In this document: piece after piece, positions 41,317-50,088 of the stretch
Position numbering within the stretch: the first letter of the stretch is position 1
Layout of the letters: each line of letters starts with the position of its first letter
Assembly: GCA_030746295.1 (NCBI GenBank)
Contig: JASLMY010000002.1
Location: 1 to 64,000, forward strand
From: Alphaproteobacteria bacterium
GTDB lineage: Bacteria > Pseudomonadota > Alphaproteobacteria > GCA-2731375
Direction of reading: 5' to 3'
Length of the DNA: 64,000 bases
Made by a program: the position numbers and the translations under genes
Notes under the pieces: model-generated
Seen by the model: the letters and a program-made list of their open reading frames with translations, nothing else
Databases searched by the model: none
What the model was told of the DNA's origin: nothing

Positions 41317-41847
41317 ATGATTCGACCATCGGGCGCGGCGAGACACTGCCGCATCATGGCGCGTGTCGGCTTGGCCGCTTTGTTGCTGGTCGCAGGCTCG
41401 ACGACGCCCTCGGCCGCCGCCGGCAAGGGGCGGAGCGGCCTGCCGTTGCCGCGCTTCGTCTCGATCTCCGGCGCCAAGGTCAACCTCAGGACCGGGCCCG
41501 GCGTGCGCTATCCGGTCGCCTGGGTCTTCGTTCGCGCCAACCTGCCGGTCCTGGTGACGCTGGAGTTCGAGAACTGGCGCAAGGTGCGCGACCTGGACGG
41601 CGCCGAGGGTTGGATCCACCAAAGCCTTCTGAGCGGCCGCAGGCACGGCGTCGTCACCGGCCAAGTACGCTTCCTCAGACGCAAGCCCCAGCCGGATTCG
41701 CCGGCGCTGCTGCGGGCCGAGCCGGGCGTCATCGGCCGCCTGCTGGCTTGCCGCGAGGGCTGGTGCCGGATGGAGATCGATGATGTGACGGGCTGGCTGC
41801 CGCAAGCCCACCTCTTCGGCGCCCTCGCCGGCGAGAGCTTCGACTAG
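41317..41847 (+). CDS. secreted SH3-domain protein
   Basis: A 176-residue exported protein with two bacterial SH3 (SH3b) modules. The signal peptide has its hydrophobic core at about residues 17-28 (GLAALLLVAGS) and cleaves after AAA near 35. Module 1 starts AKVNLRTGPGVRYPV, and module 2 starts with HGVVTGQVRFLRRKP and ends VTGWLPQAHLFG. Such domains bind peptidoglycan or other periplasmic partners. An internal start at 41356 (MARVGL) would also give a good signal peptide. Function beyond binding is unknown. Confidence 0.88.
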   Translation: MIRPSGAARHCRIMARVGLAALLLVAGSTTPSAAAGKGRSGLPLPRFVSISGAKVNLRTGPGVRYPVAWVFVRANLPVLVTLEFENWRKVRDLDGAEGWIHQSLLSGRRHGVVTGQVRFLRRKPQPDSPALLRAEPGVIGRLLACREGWCRMEIDDVTGWLPQAHLFGALAGESFD

Positions 41848-41863
41848 GGCCCGAAAACCAGAC

Positions 41864-42223
41864 TCAAATCCAAGGGTCTTCCGATTGCGTCAGGGCGCCG
41901 CCAGCATCGCCCGTGTTGACCGTGCCAGCCGGCTCGATCAGCAGGATCTCGCATTCGTCTTCCGCGACGGGCATGTGCTCCACCCCCTTGGGCACGACGA
42001 AGAGCTCGCCGGCGCCCAAGCGAACCTCGCGGCCTCGGAGCCGGATCGTGAGGCGGCCCTTGACGACCATGAAGAGTTCGTCGGTGTCGGCATGCGCATG
42101 CCAGACGAACTCGCCCCGGACCTTCACCGCCTTGATGTGCAGATCGTTGACCTGGGCCACGATCTTGGGTGCCCATTGATCGGAAAAGCGCCCGAATTTC
42201 TCTTCGAGATTGATGGCCTGCAA
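41864..42223 (-). CDS. cupin domain protein
   Basis: A 119-residue single-domain cupin. Motif 1 is WHAHADTDELFMVVKG (histidines and glutamate as metal ligands) and motif 2 GELFVVPKGVEHMPVAED with the final histidine. Members of this size (mannose-6-phosphate isomerase-like) bind metals and small molecules without a known reaction. The ATG at 42223 follows GGGAGG. It lies 56 bp beyond the DUF3501 gene stop and may be the last gene of the irr-rubrerythrin run. Confidence 0.88.
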   Translation of the reverse strand: MQAINLEEKFGRFSDQWAPKIVAQVNDLHIKAVKVRGEFVWHAHADTDELFMVVKGRLTIRLRGREVRLGAGELFVVPKGVEHMPVAEDECEILLIEPAGTVNTGDAGGALTQSEDPWI

Positions 42224-42279
42224 GGCCGCCTCCCTGCCGTGGTGGGGGGGAGCCAGAATTATGCACGGGGCCAGCCCGC

Positions 42280-42879
42280 TCAGGCAAAGTCCTCGGCGAG
42301 CGCCCGCCTGACGGCTTCCGGCATCACCGCCATGTGGGCGTAGTTCTCGTGCTCGACGGCGACGACGACGCGGGCGCCGGGCTCGCGGAAGCGGGCGATG
42401 GCCTCGGGCGGAAAGCGAAAGTGCATGAAATGGATCGACGAGGTCTTGCCATCGGCGGCGGTGCGCTCGACTTGGTCGCCGACCTCTGGCACGCCGGCGA
42501 CACGGGTGCCGTCGACCTCGATCGCCATGGTCTCCTCGACGCCGCCCAGCCCCAGCAGGAACTGCCGCCGGCGGGCCTCGTCCTCGATCTCGAACATCAC
42601 GGTGGCGACCAGCTCGTCGCCCTGGGGCACCAGCGGGTTATAGGCGGCGAGCTCGTCGGCGATCTGCTCCGGCCCGCCCTTCTCGATCCAGTACATCTCC
42701 TGGATCTGCTGCAGCATCGTCCGGTAGCTCTCGAAATAGAAGGTGGCGTACGGCCCGACGGCGAGCCGCCGCTCGCGCTTGAGGTCGATGATCTCGCGCC
42801 GGCGGGCGTCCCTGACCTCGGCGTAGTCGTCGAGGGACAGGATGTCGTCCGCGGCGATCTCTCGGCGCTCTTCGCTCAT
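42280..42879 (-). CDS. DUF3501 family protein
   Basis: A 199-residue protein of unknown function. It is rich in charged residues, with YFESYRTMLQQIQEMYWIE near residue 50 and the conserved FHFMHFRFP-like strand (SSIHFMHFRFP) near 150. There is no signal peptide or obvious cofactor motif. It lies 25 bp after the CCG-domain iron-sulfur protein. Both are known to cluster with rubrerythrin in other proteobacteria, suggesting a shared redox role. Confidence 0.85.
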   Translation of the reverse strand: MSEERREIAADDILSLDDYAEVRDARRREIIDLKRERRLAVGPYATFYFESYRTMLQQIQEMYWIEKGGPEQIADELAAYNPLVPQGDELVATVMFEIEDEARRRQFLLGLGGVEETMAIEVDGTRVAGVPEVGDQVERTAADGKTSSIHFMHFRFPPEAIARFREPGARVVVAVEHENYAHMAVMPEAVRRALAEDFA

Positions 42880-42904
42880 GGTCGTCTCTCCAGGCCGCTC
42901 TCGC

Positions 42905-44242
42905 TCAAGGCTCGATGCCGTAGGCGCGGGCCAGCAACAGGATCGGGTGGGCCACGGTCTCGGGTGCCGCCCCGCCGTCCTGGCGTTCCATGCCCTGGCG
43001 GATATGGTCGGCGGCGAGCGGGCATTCGGAGGCCAGATAGGCCTTGGCGGAAGCGATTCCCTGGCGGGCGACCGGCCGGCCGACCTTGAGCGCGGTCTCG
43101 AAGTTCTCTTCCATGATCCCCCAAGCACCGCCGTGGCCCGAGCAGCGCTCGATGACCTCGACCTCCGCCTCGGGGATCAGGCGCAGCATCTCCGCCCCCT
43201 TGGCACCCATGTTCTGGGCCCGGGCATGACAGGCGAAGTGAAACGCGACGCCGCCCGCGAGCGGTTTCAGGCCCTCGGCCAGGCCTTCGTTTCGGGCGAT
43301 GTCGACGACGTATTCGGAGATATCGAAGGTGGCCTTGGAGAGCCGCGCGACGGCCGCGTCGCCAGGCGCGGCGAGGGGCCATTCGAGCTTCAGCATCAGG
43401 GCGCAGGAGGGCACCAGGGCGATGACGTCGTAACCCTGGTCGAGCCAGGGCGCCAGGGCCGCTGAGACCTTAGCCGCGCCTGCCACGACGTCTGCGATCG
43501 CGCCCTGCTCCCAAAGCGGCATGCCGCAACAGCCGGGGTAGACCACTTCCGTCTCGACCCCGTTGCGGGCCAGCACGGCGCGGGCCGCCTCGCCGATCGC
43601 GGGATTGTTGTAATTGGCGAAGCAGGTGGCATAGAGCACCGCCTTGCGGCCATGCGCGGGCGCCGAGGTATCGACCGCCGGCGCCGTCCCGGCCCGCTTG
43701 TCGAAGGGCCGGCGGTGGTATTTGGGCAGTGCCGCTTCGGTGTGGATGCCAGCCAGGTCGCGGAGCATGTTGCGGGTGCCGTAGTTGGCCTCCGCAGTGG
43801 CCCAATTGGCGAGGCCCGCGAGGGGTGCTGCGAGCCGCCCGTTGCGATCGGTCTTGGCGAGCTCGCGCCGGGCGAAGCCGACCTTGCCGGCCTGCCGCTC
43901 GGCGGCGCGGACGCGCAGCATCAGGTGCGGGAAATCGAGATCGAACTCATGCGGCGGCACGTAGGGACACTTGGTCATGAAACACATGTCGCAGAGCGTG
44001 CAGGCGTCCACGACGGGCTTGAAATCGGCCGAGGCGACGGAGTCCAACTCGCCCGTCTCGCTCTCGTCGATGAGGTCGAAGAGTTTCGGGAAGCTGTCGC
44101 AGAGATTGAAGCAACGGCGGCAGCCGTGGCAGATGTCGAAGACGCGGCGAAGCTCGGCGTCGATCCTCCCGGGATCCAAATAATCGGGCGACTGCCAGTC
44201 GATTGGGTGGCGGATCGGCGCCTCGGTGCTGCCTTCCCTCAT
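42905..44242 (-). CDS. heterodisulfide reductase-related iron-sulfur protein with two CCG domains
   Basis: A 445-residue protein built like GlpC/GlcF. Two ferredoxin-type clusters come first: C-x2-C-x2-C-x3-C in [11 protein letters not shown] (about residue 38) and [13 protein letters not shown] (about residue 81). Two CCG (DUF224) domains follow, with CFANYN...PGCCGMP and CHARAQ...CSGHGG, which coordinate a non-cubane or cubane cluster. Its usual role is passing electrons between a donor and a quinone or disulfide. Sited directly downstream of rubrerythrin (177-bp gap) and upstream of DUF3501. It is a candidate electron donor for rubrerythrin. Confidence 0.87.
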   Translation of the reverse strand: MREGSTEAPIRHPIDWQSPDYLDPGRIDAELRRVFDICHGCRRCFNLCDSFPKLFDLIDESETGELDSVASADFKPVVDACTLCDMCFMTKCPYVPPHEFDLDFPHLMLRVRAAERQAGKVGFARRELAKTDRNGRLAAPLAGLANWATAEANYGTRNMLRDLAGIHTEAALPKYHRRPFDKRAGTAPAVDTSAPAHGRKAVLYATCFANYNNPAIGEAARAVLARNGVETEVVYPGCCGMPLWEQGAIADVVAGAAKVSAALAPWLDQGYDVIALVPSCALMLKLEWPLAAPGDAAVARLSKATFDISEYVVDIARNEGLAEGLKPLAGGVAFHFACHARAQNMGAKGAEMLRLIPEAEVEVIERCSGHGGAWGIMEENFETALKVGRPVARQGIASAKAYLASECPLAADHIRQGMERQDGGAAPETVAHPILLLARAYGIEP

Positions 44243-44419
44243 GATCGTCCTCGCTAACCTAAGCCGTCACCACCCCCGGGCGTGGCGTTTCGGATTGGTC
44301 GACGGCACGACCACTCCCCTGCCCGGAGAGCGGGGTCCCCGAGGCTCGGCCGTGCTGGCCTCTCATCAACAGGTGCTGGGGCCGCCCGGCCGGCGCACGA
44401 GGCGCCGACCGGCGGGGAC

Positions 44420-44842
44420 TCAGTCGTCGAGGTTGTCCAAGGCCCGCTGGAAGCGGCCGGCGTGGCTCTTCTCCGCCTTGGCCAGGGTCTCGAACCACTC
44501 GGCGATCTCCTCGAAGCCCTCCTCGCGGGCGGTCCGCGCCATGCTCGGATACATGTCGGTGTATTCGTGCGTCTCGCCGGCGATCGCCGCCTTCAGGTTG
44601 TTCGAGGTACCGCCGATCGGCTCGCCGGTGGCGGGATCGCCGGTCTCTTCGAGGTATTCCAAGTGGCCGTGGGCATGCCCGGTCTCGCCTTCCGCGGTCG
44701 AGCGGAACACGGTCGAGACGTCGTTGTAGCCCTCGACGTCGGCCTTCTGGGCGAAATAGAGGTAGCGGCGGTTGGCCTGGCTCTCGCCGGCGAACGCGGC
44801 CTTGAGGTTATCTTCCGTTTGGGTGCCCTTGAGTGACGGCAT
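44420..44842 (-). CDS. rubrerythrin family protein
   Basis: A 140-residue diiron four-helix protein. It begins [31 protein letters not shown], with the first E-x2-N/R metal motif; the others are in [16 protein letters not shown] (ExxH), [10 protein letters not shown] (ExxE/Y) and [10 protein letters not shown] (ExxH). The C-terminal rubredoxin domain is absent. Its likely role is reducing H2O2 using electrons from an outside donor. It has its own promoter (44939-44968) and lies 195 bp after irr. The ATG at 44842 follows AAGGAGG. Confidence 0.93.
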   Translation of the reverse strand: MPSLKGTQTEDNLKAAFAGESQANRRYLYFAQKADVEGYNDVSTVFRSTAEGETGHAHGHLEYLEETGDPATGEPIGGTSNNLKAAIAGETHEYTDMYPSMARTAREEGFEEIAEWFETLAKAEKSHAGRFQRALDNLDD

Positions 44843-44938
44843 GGCTTCCTCCTTGTTGACGGGCGCGGTCGGCCTTGCCGATGCGGGCGACTTTTGTCAC
44901 CCGAGCCCTCCCGACGGCGCCTCCGCGTTGGAACTATC

Positions 44939-44968
44939 CATATAGGTGTAGCCGGCAAGTGCTGTCAA
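44939..44968 (-). promoter_or_regulatory. promoter for rubrerythrin operon
   Basis: On the minus strand the -35 is a perfect TTGACA (44968-44963) and the -10 is TATATG (44944-44939) with 18 bp between. The flanks of this 195-bp gap are AT-rich (44970-45030). No clear Irr, Fur or PerR box was recognised. Confidence 0.6.
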
Positions 44969-45037
44969 CAGTTTCTTTAATATTTCCAATGAATTTTGCA
45001 AAGAATTGATTTTAAACAAGTAACGCCGCACAAAATC

Positions 45038-45469
45038 TCAATTGAAGGGCGTCTTCGAGCGCACCCGAACGACGACGTCGACACGCGCGATCTCGGCACC
45101 GGCGGGGGCGGCGGGAAGGCCCTCGAGGACGATGTCCGCGCCGGCGATGTCCTCCAGCCGACCCGTGCTCTCGTCGAAGAAATGGTGATGCTCGCTCGTG
45201 TTGGTGTCGAAGTAGGTGCGCTGGGAATCGACCACGACCTCGCGCAGCAACCCGGCCTCTGTGAACTGGTGCAAGGTGTTGTAGACTGTCGCCAGGCTGA
45301 CCCGGATGTCGGCCGCCATCGCCTCGCCGTGCAGCACTTCAGCGCTGACGTGCCGGTCGCCGCCCTCGAAAAGCAGGCGGGCCAGCGCCAGGCGCTGGCG
45401 GGTAGGGCGCAGGCCGGCGCCGCGCAACCGGTGCAGGGCCTCGGCGAAAGGACGCTGGTTCGTCGTCAT
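45038..45469 (-). CDS. irr: Fur-family transcriptional regulator Irr
   Basis: Irr is the haem-responsive member of the Fur family in alphaproteobacteria and controls iron uptake, haem synthesis and oxidative stress genes. The 143-residue protein has the winged helix (GLRPTRQRLALARLLFEGGD, DIRVSLATVYNTL) and the diagnostic TNTSEHHHFFDE near residue 92, which carries the HHH haem-responsive motif. Divergent from fabA. Its promoter is at 45520-45548. Confidence 0.92.
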   Translation of the reverse strand: MTTNQRPFAEALHRLRGAGLRPTRQRLALARLLFEGGDRHVSAEVLHGEAMAADIRVSLATVYNTLHQFTEAGLLREVVVDSQRTYFDTNTSEHHHFFDESTGRLEDIAGADIVLEGLPAAPAGAEIARVDVVVRVRSKTPFN

Positions 45470-45519
45470 CTGCGGCTCGAGCCTCTTCTCTTCGCGGCGA
45501 CAATCGTTCGGCGCAGCAG

Positions 45520-45548
45520 AATATAGAGTTTCCTAGAAGAGTTTCAAA
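45520..45548 (-). promoter_or_regulatory. irr promoter with an 8-bp direct repeat in the spacer
   Basis: On the minus strand TTGAAA (45548-45543) and TATATT (45525-45520) each match consensus at 5 of 6 positions with 17 bp between. The plus-strand octamer AGAGTTTC occurs twice, at 45525-45532 and 45538-45545, 13 bp apart, within and next to the boxes. That is a natural place for a regulator to bind, perhaps Irr itself. Transcription would begin near 45513, 44 bp before the ATG. Confidence 0.65.
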
Positions 45549-45668
45549 TCATCTTGGAACGGGCCGGGACGCTTGACGCATCGGCGACCCGCGAAGCCCG
45601 TGCCGGCGCCGCCGGCGAGGCCGCCATGGGTCGCGGATTCGCGGTTTTTCTCCGGCGGCGAGTTGCGG

Positions 45669-45674
45669 TATAGT
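45669..45674 (+). promoter_or_regulatory. candidate -10 box for fabA
   Basis: TATAGT (5 of 6 to consensus), 61 bp before the fabA GTG. The expected -35 region (about 45646-45651) has only a TTTTCT, so the -35 element is uncertain. Confidence 0.35.
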
Positions 45675-45735
45675 CCGGCGCTCGGGCAGCACGCGTCCGA
45701 GCGGCAAAGGGCAAAGAGAGAGTGGACCGGCACCG

Positions 45736-46254
45736 GTGACGACGACAACGACATTCGAGCGCAAGACGAGCTATTCCCAGGACGAGCTGATCGAATGTGG
45801 TCACGGCCGTCTGTTCGGCCCGGGCAACGCACGGCTGCCGCTGCCGCCGATGCTGATGTTCGACCGCATCGTCAAGATCACCGATACCGGCGGCGCCTAC
45901 GGCAAGGGCGAGATCATCGCCGAGATGGACGTCCATCCGGACCTCTGGTTCTTCGGCTGCCATTTCGAGTCCGACCCGGTGATGCCGGGCTGTCTTGGGC
46001 TCGACGCCATGTGGCAGCTGGTCGGCTTTTTCCTCGGCTGGATGGGGCTGCCGGGCAAGGGACGGGCGCTCAGCACCGGCGGGGTCAAGCTCAAGGGCGA
46101 GGTCCTGCCGACGGTCAAGCGCCTGACCTTCGAGATCGACATCAAGCGGCTGATCAGCCGCAAGATGGGGCTCGGCATCGCCGACGGCGTCATCAAGGCG
46201 GACGACGAAATCGTATACGAAGCGCAGGATCTCAGGGTCGGCGTCTTCGCCTGA
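45736..46254 (+). CDS. fabA: 3-hydroxydecanoyl-ACP dehydratase/isomerase
   Basis: FabA dehydrates 3-hydroxydecanoyl-ACP and isomerises the trans-2 to the cis-3 double bond, starting anaerobic unsaturated fatty acid synthesis. The 172-residue hot-dog-fold protein has the catalytic histidine in [19 protein letters not shown], with the active-site aspartate shortly after. The start is a GTG at 45736. Followed after 18 bp by fabB. Confidence 0.96.
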   Translation: MTTTTTFERKTSYSQDELIECGHGRLFGPGNARLPLPPMLMFDRIVKITDTGGAYGKGEIIAEMDVHPDLWFFGCHFESDPVMPGCLGLDAMWQLVGFFLGWMGLPGKGRALSTGGVKLKGEVLPTVKRLTFEIDIKRLISRKMGLGIADGVIKADDEIVYEAQDLRVGVFA

Positions 46255-46272
46255 CGGAAAGTGACAAACAAG

Positions 46273-47490
46273 ATGCGACGGATCGCCGTTACCGGCTTGG
46301 GCATCGTCTCGTGCATCGGCAACGACAAGCACGAAGTGTTGGAATCGCTCCGCGAGGGCCGCTCGGGCATCGTCGCCGCGGAGGACTACAAGGAGCGCGG
46401 CTTCCGTAGCCAGATCCACGGCTCGCTGAAGATCGACATCGATGCCGCCGTCGACCGCCGGGCGCGCCGCTTCATGGGTGACGGTGCGGCCTACAACTAC
46501 ATCGCCATGCGCGAGGCGATCGCCGATGCCGGGCTCGCGCCCGAGCAAGTCTCCGATCCCCGGACCGGCCTGGTCGTGGGCTCCGGCGGCCCTTCGACCA
46601 GCAACCAGATCCTGGCCTGCGACACCGCCCGCGACAAGGGTGCCCGACGGGTCGGCCCCTTCATGGTGCCGCGCTGCATGTCGAGCACCAATTCGGCCTG
46701 CCTCGCCACCCAGTTCGCCATCAAGGGCGTCAACTATTCGATCACCTCGGCCTGCGCCACCAGCTCGCACTGCATCGGCCATGCCGGCGACCTGATCCGG
46801 GCCGGCCGGCAGGACATCGTCTTCGCCGGTGGCGGCGAGGAGCTGGACTGGACGCTGTCGGTGTTGTTCGACGGCATGGGGGCGATGTCATCCAACTTCA
46901 ACGACGCGCCCGAGCGGGCGAGCCGGGCCTTCGATACCGACCGGGACGGCTTCGTCATCTCCGGCGGCGGTGGTGTCCTGGTGCTGGAGGAGATGGCCCA
47001 CGCCGAAGCGCGCGGCGCCCAGATCTATGCCGAGCTGGTCGGTTACGGCGCCACCTCCGACGGCGAGGACATGGTGCAGCCCTCGGGCGAGGGCGCGGCC
47101 CGGTGCATGGCCATGGCGCTGCAGGAGGTCGACGAGCCGATCGACTACATCAACGCGCACGGGACCAGCACGCCGATCGGCGACGTGCGCGAGATCGAGG
47201 CCATCCGCGAGGTCTTCGGCGACGCCGGCCCACCGATCAGCTCGACCAAGTCGCTGACCGGCCACAGCCAAGGGGCGACCGGCGTTCACGAGGCGATCTA
47301 TTCCCTGTTGATGATGCAGCACGACTTCATCGCCGCCTCGGCCAACATCGACAATCTGGACCCCGCCTGCGGCAACGTGCCCATCGTCCGCGAACGCTGG
47401 GACGGCGTCAAATTGAACCGCGTCTTGTCGAACAGTTTCGGTTTCGGGGGCACCAACGCCTCGCTGGTTTTCCAACGCTACGACGGATGA
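46273..47490 (+). CDS. fabB: 3-oxoacyl-ACP synthase I
   Basis: FabB elongates the cis-3-decenoyl-ACP made by FabA. The 405-residue thiolase-fold protein has the catalytic cysteine in [13 protein letters not shown] and the two histidines in [11 protein letters not shown] and [10 protein letters not shown]. The ATG at 46273 begins [12 protein letters not shown], the family start; a GTG four codons earlier is possible but has almost no ribosome-binding spacing. Downstream 105 bp of spacer leads to fabI. Confidence 0.96.
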   Translation: MRRIAVTGLGIVSCIGNDKHEVLESLREGRSGIVAAEDYKERGFRSQIHGSLKIDIDAAVDRRARRFMGDGAAYNYIAMREAIADAGLAPEQVSDPRTGLVVGSGGPSTSNQILACDTARDKGARRVGPFMVPRCMSSTNSACLATQFAIKGVNYSITSACATSSHCIGHAGDLIRAGRQDIVFAGGGEELDWTLSVLFDGMGAMSSNFNDAPERASRAFDTDRDGFVISGGGGVLVLEEMAHAEARGAQIYAELVGYGATSDGEDMVQPSGEGAARCMAMALQEVDEPIDYINAHGTSTPIGDVREIEAIREVFGDAGPPISSTKSLTGHSQGATGVHEAIYSLLMMQHDFIAASANIDNLDPACGNVPIVRERWDGVKLNRVLSNSFGFGGTNASLVFQRYDG

Positions 47491-47595
47491 GCGACGGGAG
47501 GTCGCCGCGGTGCGCCGGGATCGAGCTCTCGAAAGGCCTGGCGATGGCGCGGCGCGGAACGGGCGCCGGTGAGTAGTCGAAGGCGGGAAGACGAC

Positions 47596-48420
47596 ATGGC
47601 GCGAGACAGCAGCAACCTGATGGCGGGCAAGCAAGGCCTCGTGCTCGGCGTCGCCAACGATCACTCGATCGCCTGGGGCATCGCCCGGACGCTGGCCGCC
47701 CAGGGCGCCGAGCTCGCCTTCACCTACCAGGACGACGCCTTGCGCAAGCGAGTCGATCCGCTGGCCCAGTCGGTCGGCAGCAGCATCGTCATGCCCTGCG
47801 ACGTGGCCAAGCCGGAGACGCTGGACCGGCTCTTCGAGACCATCGGCCAATCCTGGGGGCGGCTCGATTTCGTGGTTCACGCGGTCGCCTTCTCGGACAA
47901 GAACGAGCTCCGCAACCGCTACGTCGACACGACGCGCGAGAACTTCCTGAACACGCTCCACATCTCCTGCTACTCGCTGACCGACATCGCCCGCCGCTCG
48001 CTGCCGCTGATGGCGGACGGCGGCAGCCTGGTGACGCTCACCTATCTCGGCGCCAACCGGGTGATGCCCTCCTACAACGTCATGGGCGTCGCCAAGGCGG
48101 CGCTCGAGGCCAGCGTCAAGTACCTGGCCGTGGACCTCGGCCGCGACGGCATCCGGGTCAACGCGATCTCGGCCGGGCCGATGCGCACGCTGGCCGGCTC
48201 GGCGATCGGCGATGCCCGCTACGTCTGGCGCTACAACCGCGATCACGCACCACTCAAGCGCAACGTCACCTTGGACGAGGTCGGCGCCGCCGGCCTCTAT
48301 TTGCTCAGCGACCTCTCGGCCGGAGTCACGGGCGAGACCCTCTATGTCGATTCGGGCTTCCACGCCATCGGCATCCCCGCGCCCACGAATGGCGGCGAAA
48401 ACAACAACGGCGGGCGGTGA
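47596..48420 (+). CDS. fabI: enoyl-ACP reductase FabI (NADH)
   Basis: FabI reduces trans-2-enoyl-ACP in the last step of each elongation cycle. The 274-residue SDR has the NADH-binding GVANDHSIAWGIA and the active site Y-x6-K in SYNVMGVAKAALE. The ATG at 47596 (MARDSSN) is preferred over an earlier in-frame start at 47569. The tail NGGENNNGG is low-complexity. Together with fabA and fabB it forms a complete unsaturated-fatty-acid module. Confidence 0.95.
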   Translation: MARDSSNLMAGKQGLVLGVANDHSIAWGIARTLAAQGAELAFTYQDDALRKRVDPLAQSVGSSIVMPCDVAKPETLDRLFETIGQSWGRLDFVVHAVAFSDKNELRNRYVDTTRENFLNTLHISCYSLTDIARRSLPLMADGGSLVTLTYLGANRVMPSYNVMGVAKAALEASVKYLAVDLGRDGIRVNAISAGPMRTLAGSAIGDARYVWRYNRDHAPLKRNVTLDEVGAAGLYLLSDLSAGVTGETLYVDSGFHAIGIPAPTNGGENNNGGR

Positions 48421-48535
48421 CGGACGTCCCTTCGGATGACGCGCAGCACCGGGGGCACCGGCCGCCCGGCCATCCTGAGCAGACGGCGATGACTTCCAAC
48501 GCTGCCGCGCCGCGGCACGTGGGCGCAACCAGGAC

Positions 48536-50047
48536 ATGAGCGACGCGGCAGCCGCACCGGTCGAATTGTCGGCCTTTCGCCGGACGATGATCCTGTTCGT
48601 GCTGACGACGGCGGTGGCGCTCTACGCCATGACCATCACCATCGCCAACGTCTCCTTGCCGCAGATGCAGGGCGCGCTCTCGGCGACGCAGGACCAGATC
48701 GCCTGGGTGGTGACTTTCAACATCGTCGCCACCGCCGTCGCCACGCCCTTGACCGGCTGGCTCGCGGCCCGCTTCGGGCGGCGCAACGTCATGGTCTTCG
48801 GGCTTTTGGGCTTCACTCTCTCGACCTTGCTCTGCGGCCTGGCGACGGGGCTCGTGGAGCTCGTGATCTATCGCATCATGCAGGGCGCCTTCGGCGCCCC
48901 GCTGGCGCCCTTGAGCCAGGCCATCGTCCTCGACACCTTCCCCAAGGAGCGCCACGGCACCGTCACCGCGGTCTTCGGCATGGGCGTGGTGCTGGGCCCG
49001 ATCGTGGCCCCCACCTTGGGCGGCTACTTGAGCGAGGCCTACAGCTGGCGCTGGGTCTTCTTCATGGTGGTGCCGCTGGGCGTCCTCAGCTTCCTCGGCA
49101 TCTGGGTCTTCATCTGGGACCGACTGGAGGCGACCCGGGTCCGGCTCGACTGGACCGGATTTTTGGCCCTGGCCCTCGCCATCGCCTGCTTCCAATTGAT
49201 GCTGGACCGCGGCGAGCGCAACGACTGGCTGGAGGCGACCGAGATCGTGCTGGAGGCCTCGGTCGCCCTCGTCGCCTTCTACATCTTCATCGTCCACAGC
49301 CTGACCAAGGACGCCCCCTTTCTCAATCCACGCCTGCTGCTGGACCGCAACTTCGCCGTCGGCCTGCTGCTGACGGTCATCTTCGGAATGTTGAACGTGA
49401 CCCCGATGGTGCTGCTGCCGCCACTGCTGCAGACCTTGAAGGGCTATCCGGATTCGATCATCGGCTTGCTGTTGGGCGCGCGCGCCATCGGCACCCTTCT
49501 GGGTTTCTTCATCATCCTCTTCGGCAACCGCCTGGACCCCCGGATCTGGCTCGTCCTGGGTTTCGGCAGCCAGGGCTTGGCCGGCTTCGCCATGGCCCAG
49601 TTCGACCTCAACGTCTCGACCTTCGATGTCGCCTGGACCAGTGCCTTGCAAGGCCTCGGCGTCGGCTTCCTTTGGGTGCCGCTGACGCTCGTCACCTTCG
49701 CCACCCTCAACCCGCGCCACCTGCCCGAGGGCATGGCGGTCTTTCATCTATTGCGCAACATCGGCTCGTCGATCCACATCTCGCTGTCGGTGGCGCTGGT
49801 GCTGCACATGGCCAAGGTGAACTACGCCGGCCTCGCCGAGCACATCTCACCCTACAACGAGACGCTGAGCTACGGTTCGGCGCTCGGCCTGTGGAACCCC
49901 GAGAGCGTCCGCGGCCTGGCGGCGATCGGCGGCGAGGTGCAGCGCCAGGCGGCGATGATCGGCTATATCAACGCCTTCTACATGTACGCGCTGACCGCAT
50001 TGGCGGTGGCGCCCCTGATCCTGCTGGTCGGCAAGGTACGCCGCTAG
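48536..50047 (+). CDS. MFS transporter, DHA2/EmrB type (14 helices)
   Basis: A 503-residue drug-proton antiporter family protein with 14 predicted membrane segments. It has the Motif A loop GWLAARFGRRNVMVFGL (about residue 65) and Motif C (GMGVVLGPIVAPTLGGYL). EmrB-type pumps export hydrophobic compounds, often with a membrane-fusion partner (EmrA). No emrA is seen nearby, so it may work alone. The ATG at 48536 lies 115 bp after fabI. Confidence 0.93.
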   Translation: MSDAAAAPVELSAFRRTMILFVLTTAVALYAMTITIANVSLPQMQGALSATQDQIAWVVTFNIVATAVATPLTGWLAARFGRRNVMVFGLLGFTLSTLLCGLATGLVELVIYRIMQGAFGAPLAPLSQAIVLDTFPKERHGTVTAVFGMGVVLGPIVAPTLGGYLSEAYSWRWVFFMVVPLGVLSFLGIWVFIWDRLEATRVRLDWTGFLALALAIACFQLMLDRGERNDWLEATEIVLEASVALVAFYIFIVHSLTKDAPFLNPRLLLDRNFAVGLLLTVIFGMLNVTPMVLLPPLLQTLKGYPDSIIGLLLGARAIGTLLGFFIILFGNRLDPRIWLVLGFGSQGLAGFAMAQFDLNVSTFDVAWTSALQGLGVGFLWVPLTLVTFATLNPRHLPEGMAVFHLLRNIGSSIHISLSVALVLHMAKVNYAGLAEHISPYNETLSYGSALGLWNPESVRGLAAIGGEVQRQAAMIGYINAFYMYALTALAVAPLILLVGKVRR

Positions 50048-50088
50048 TAGCGTTCTGAGCCGTCGCCCACGCCTCGGGAGGAAACGTC

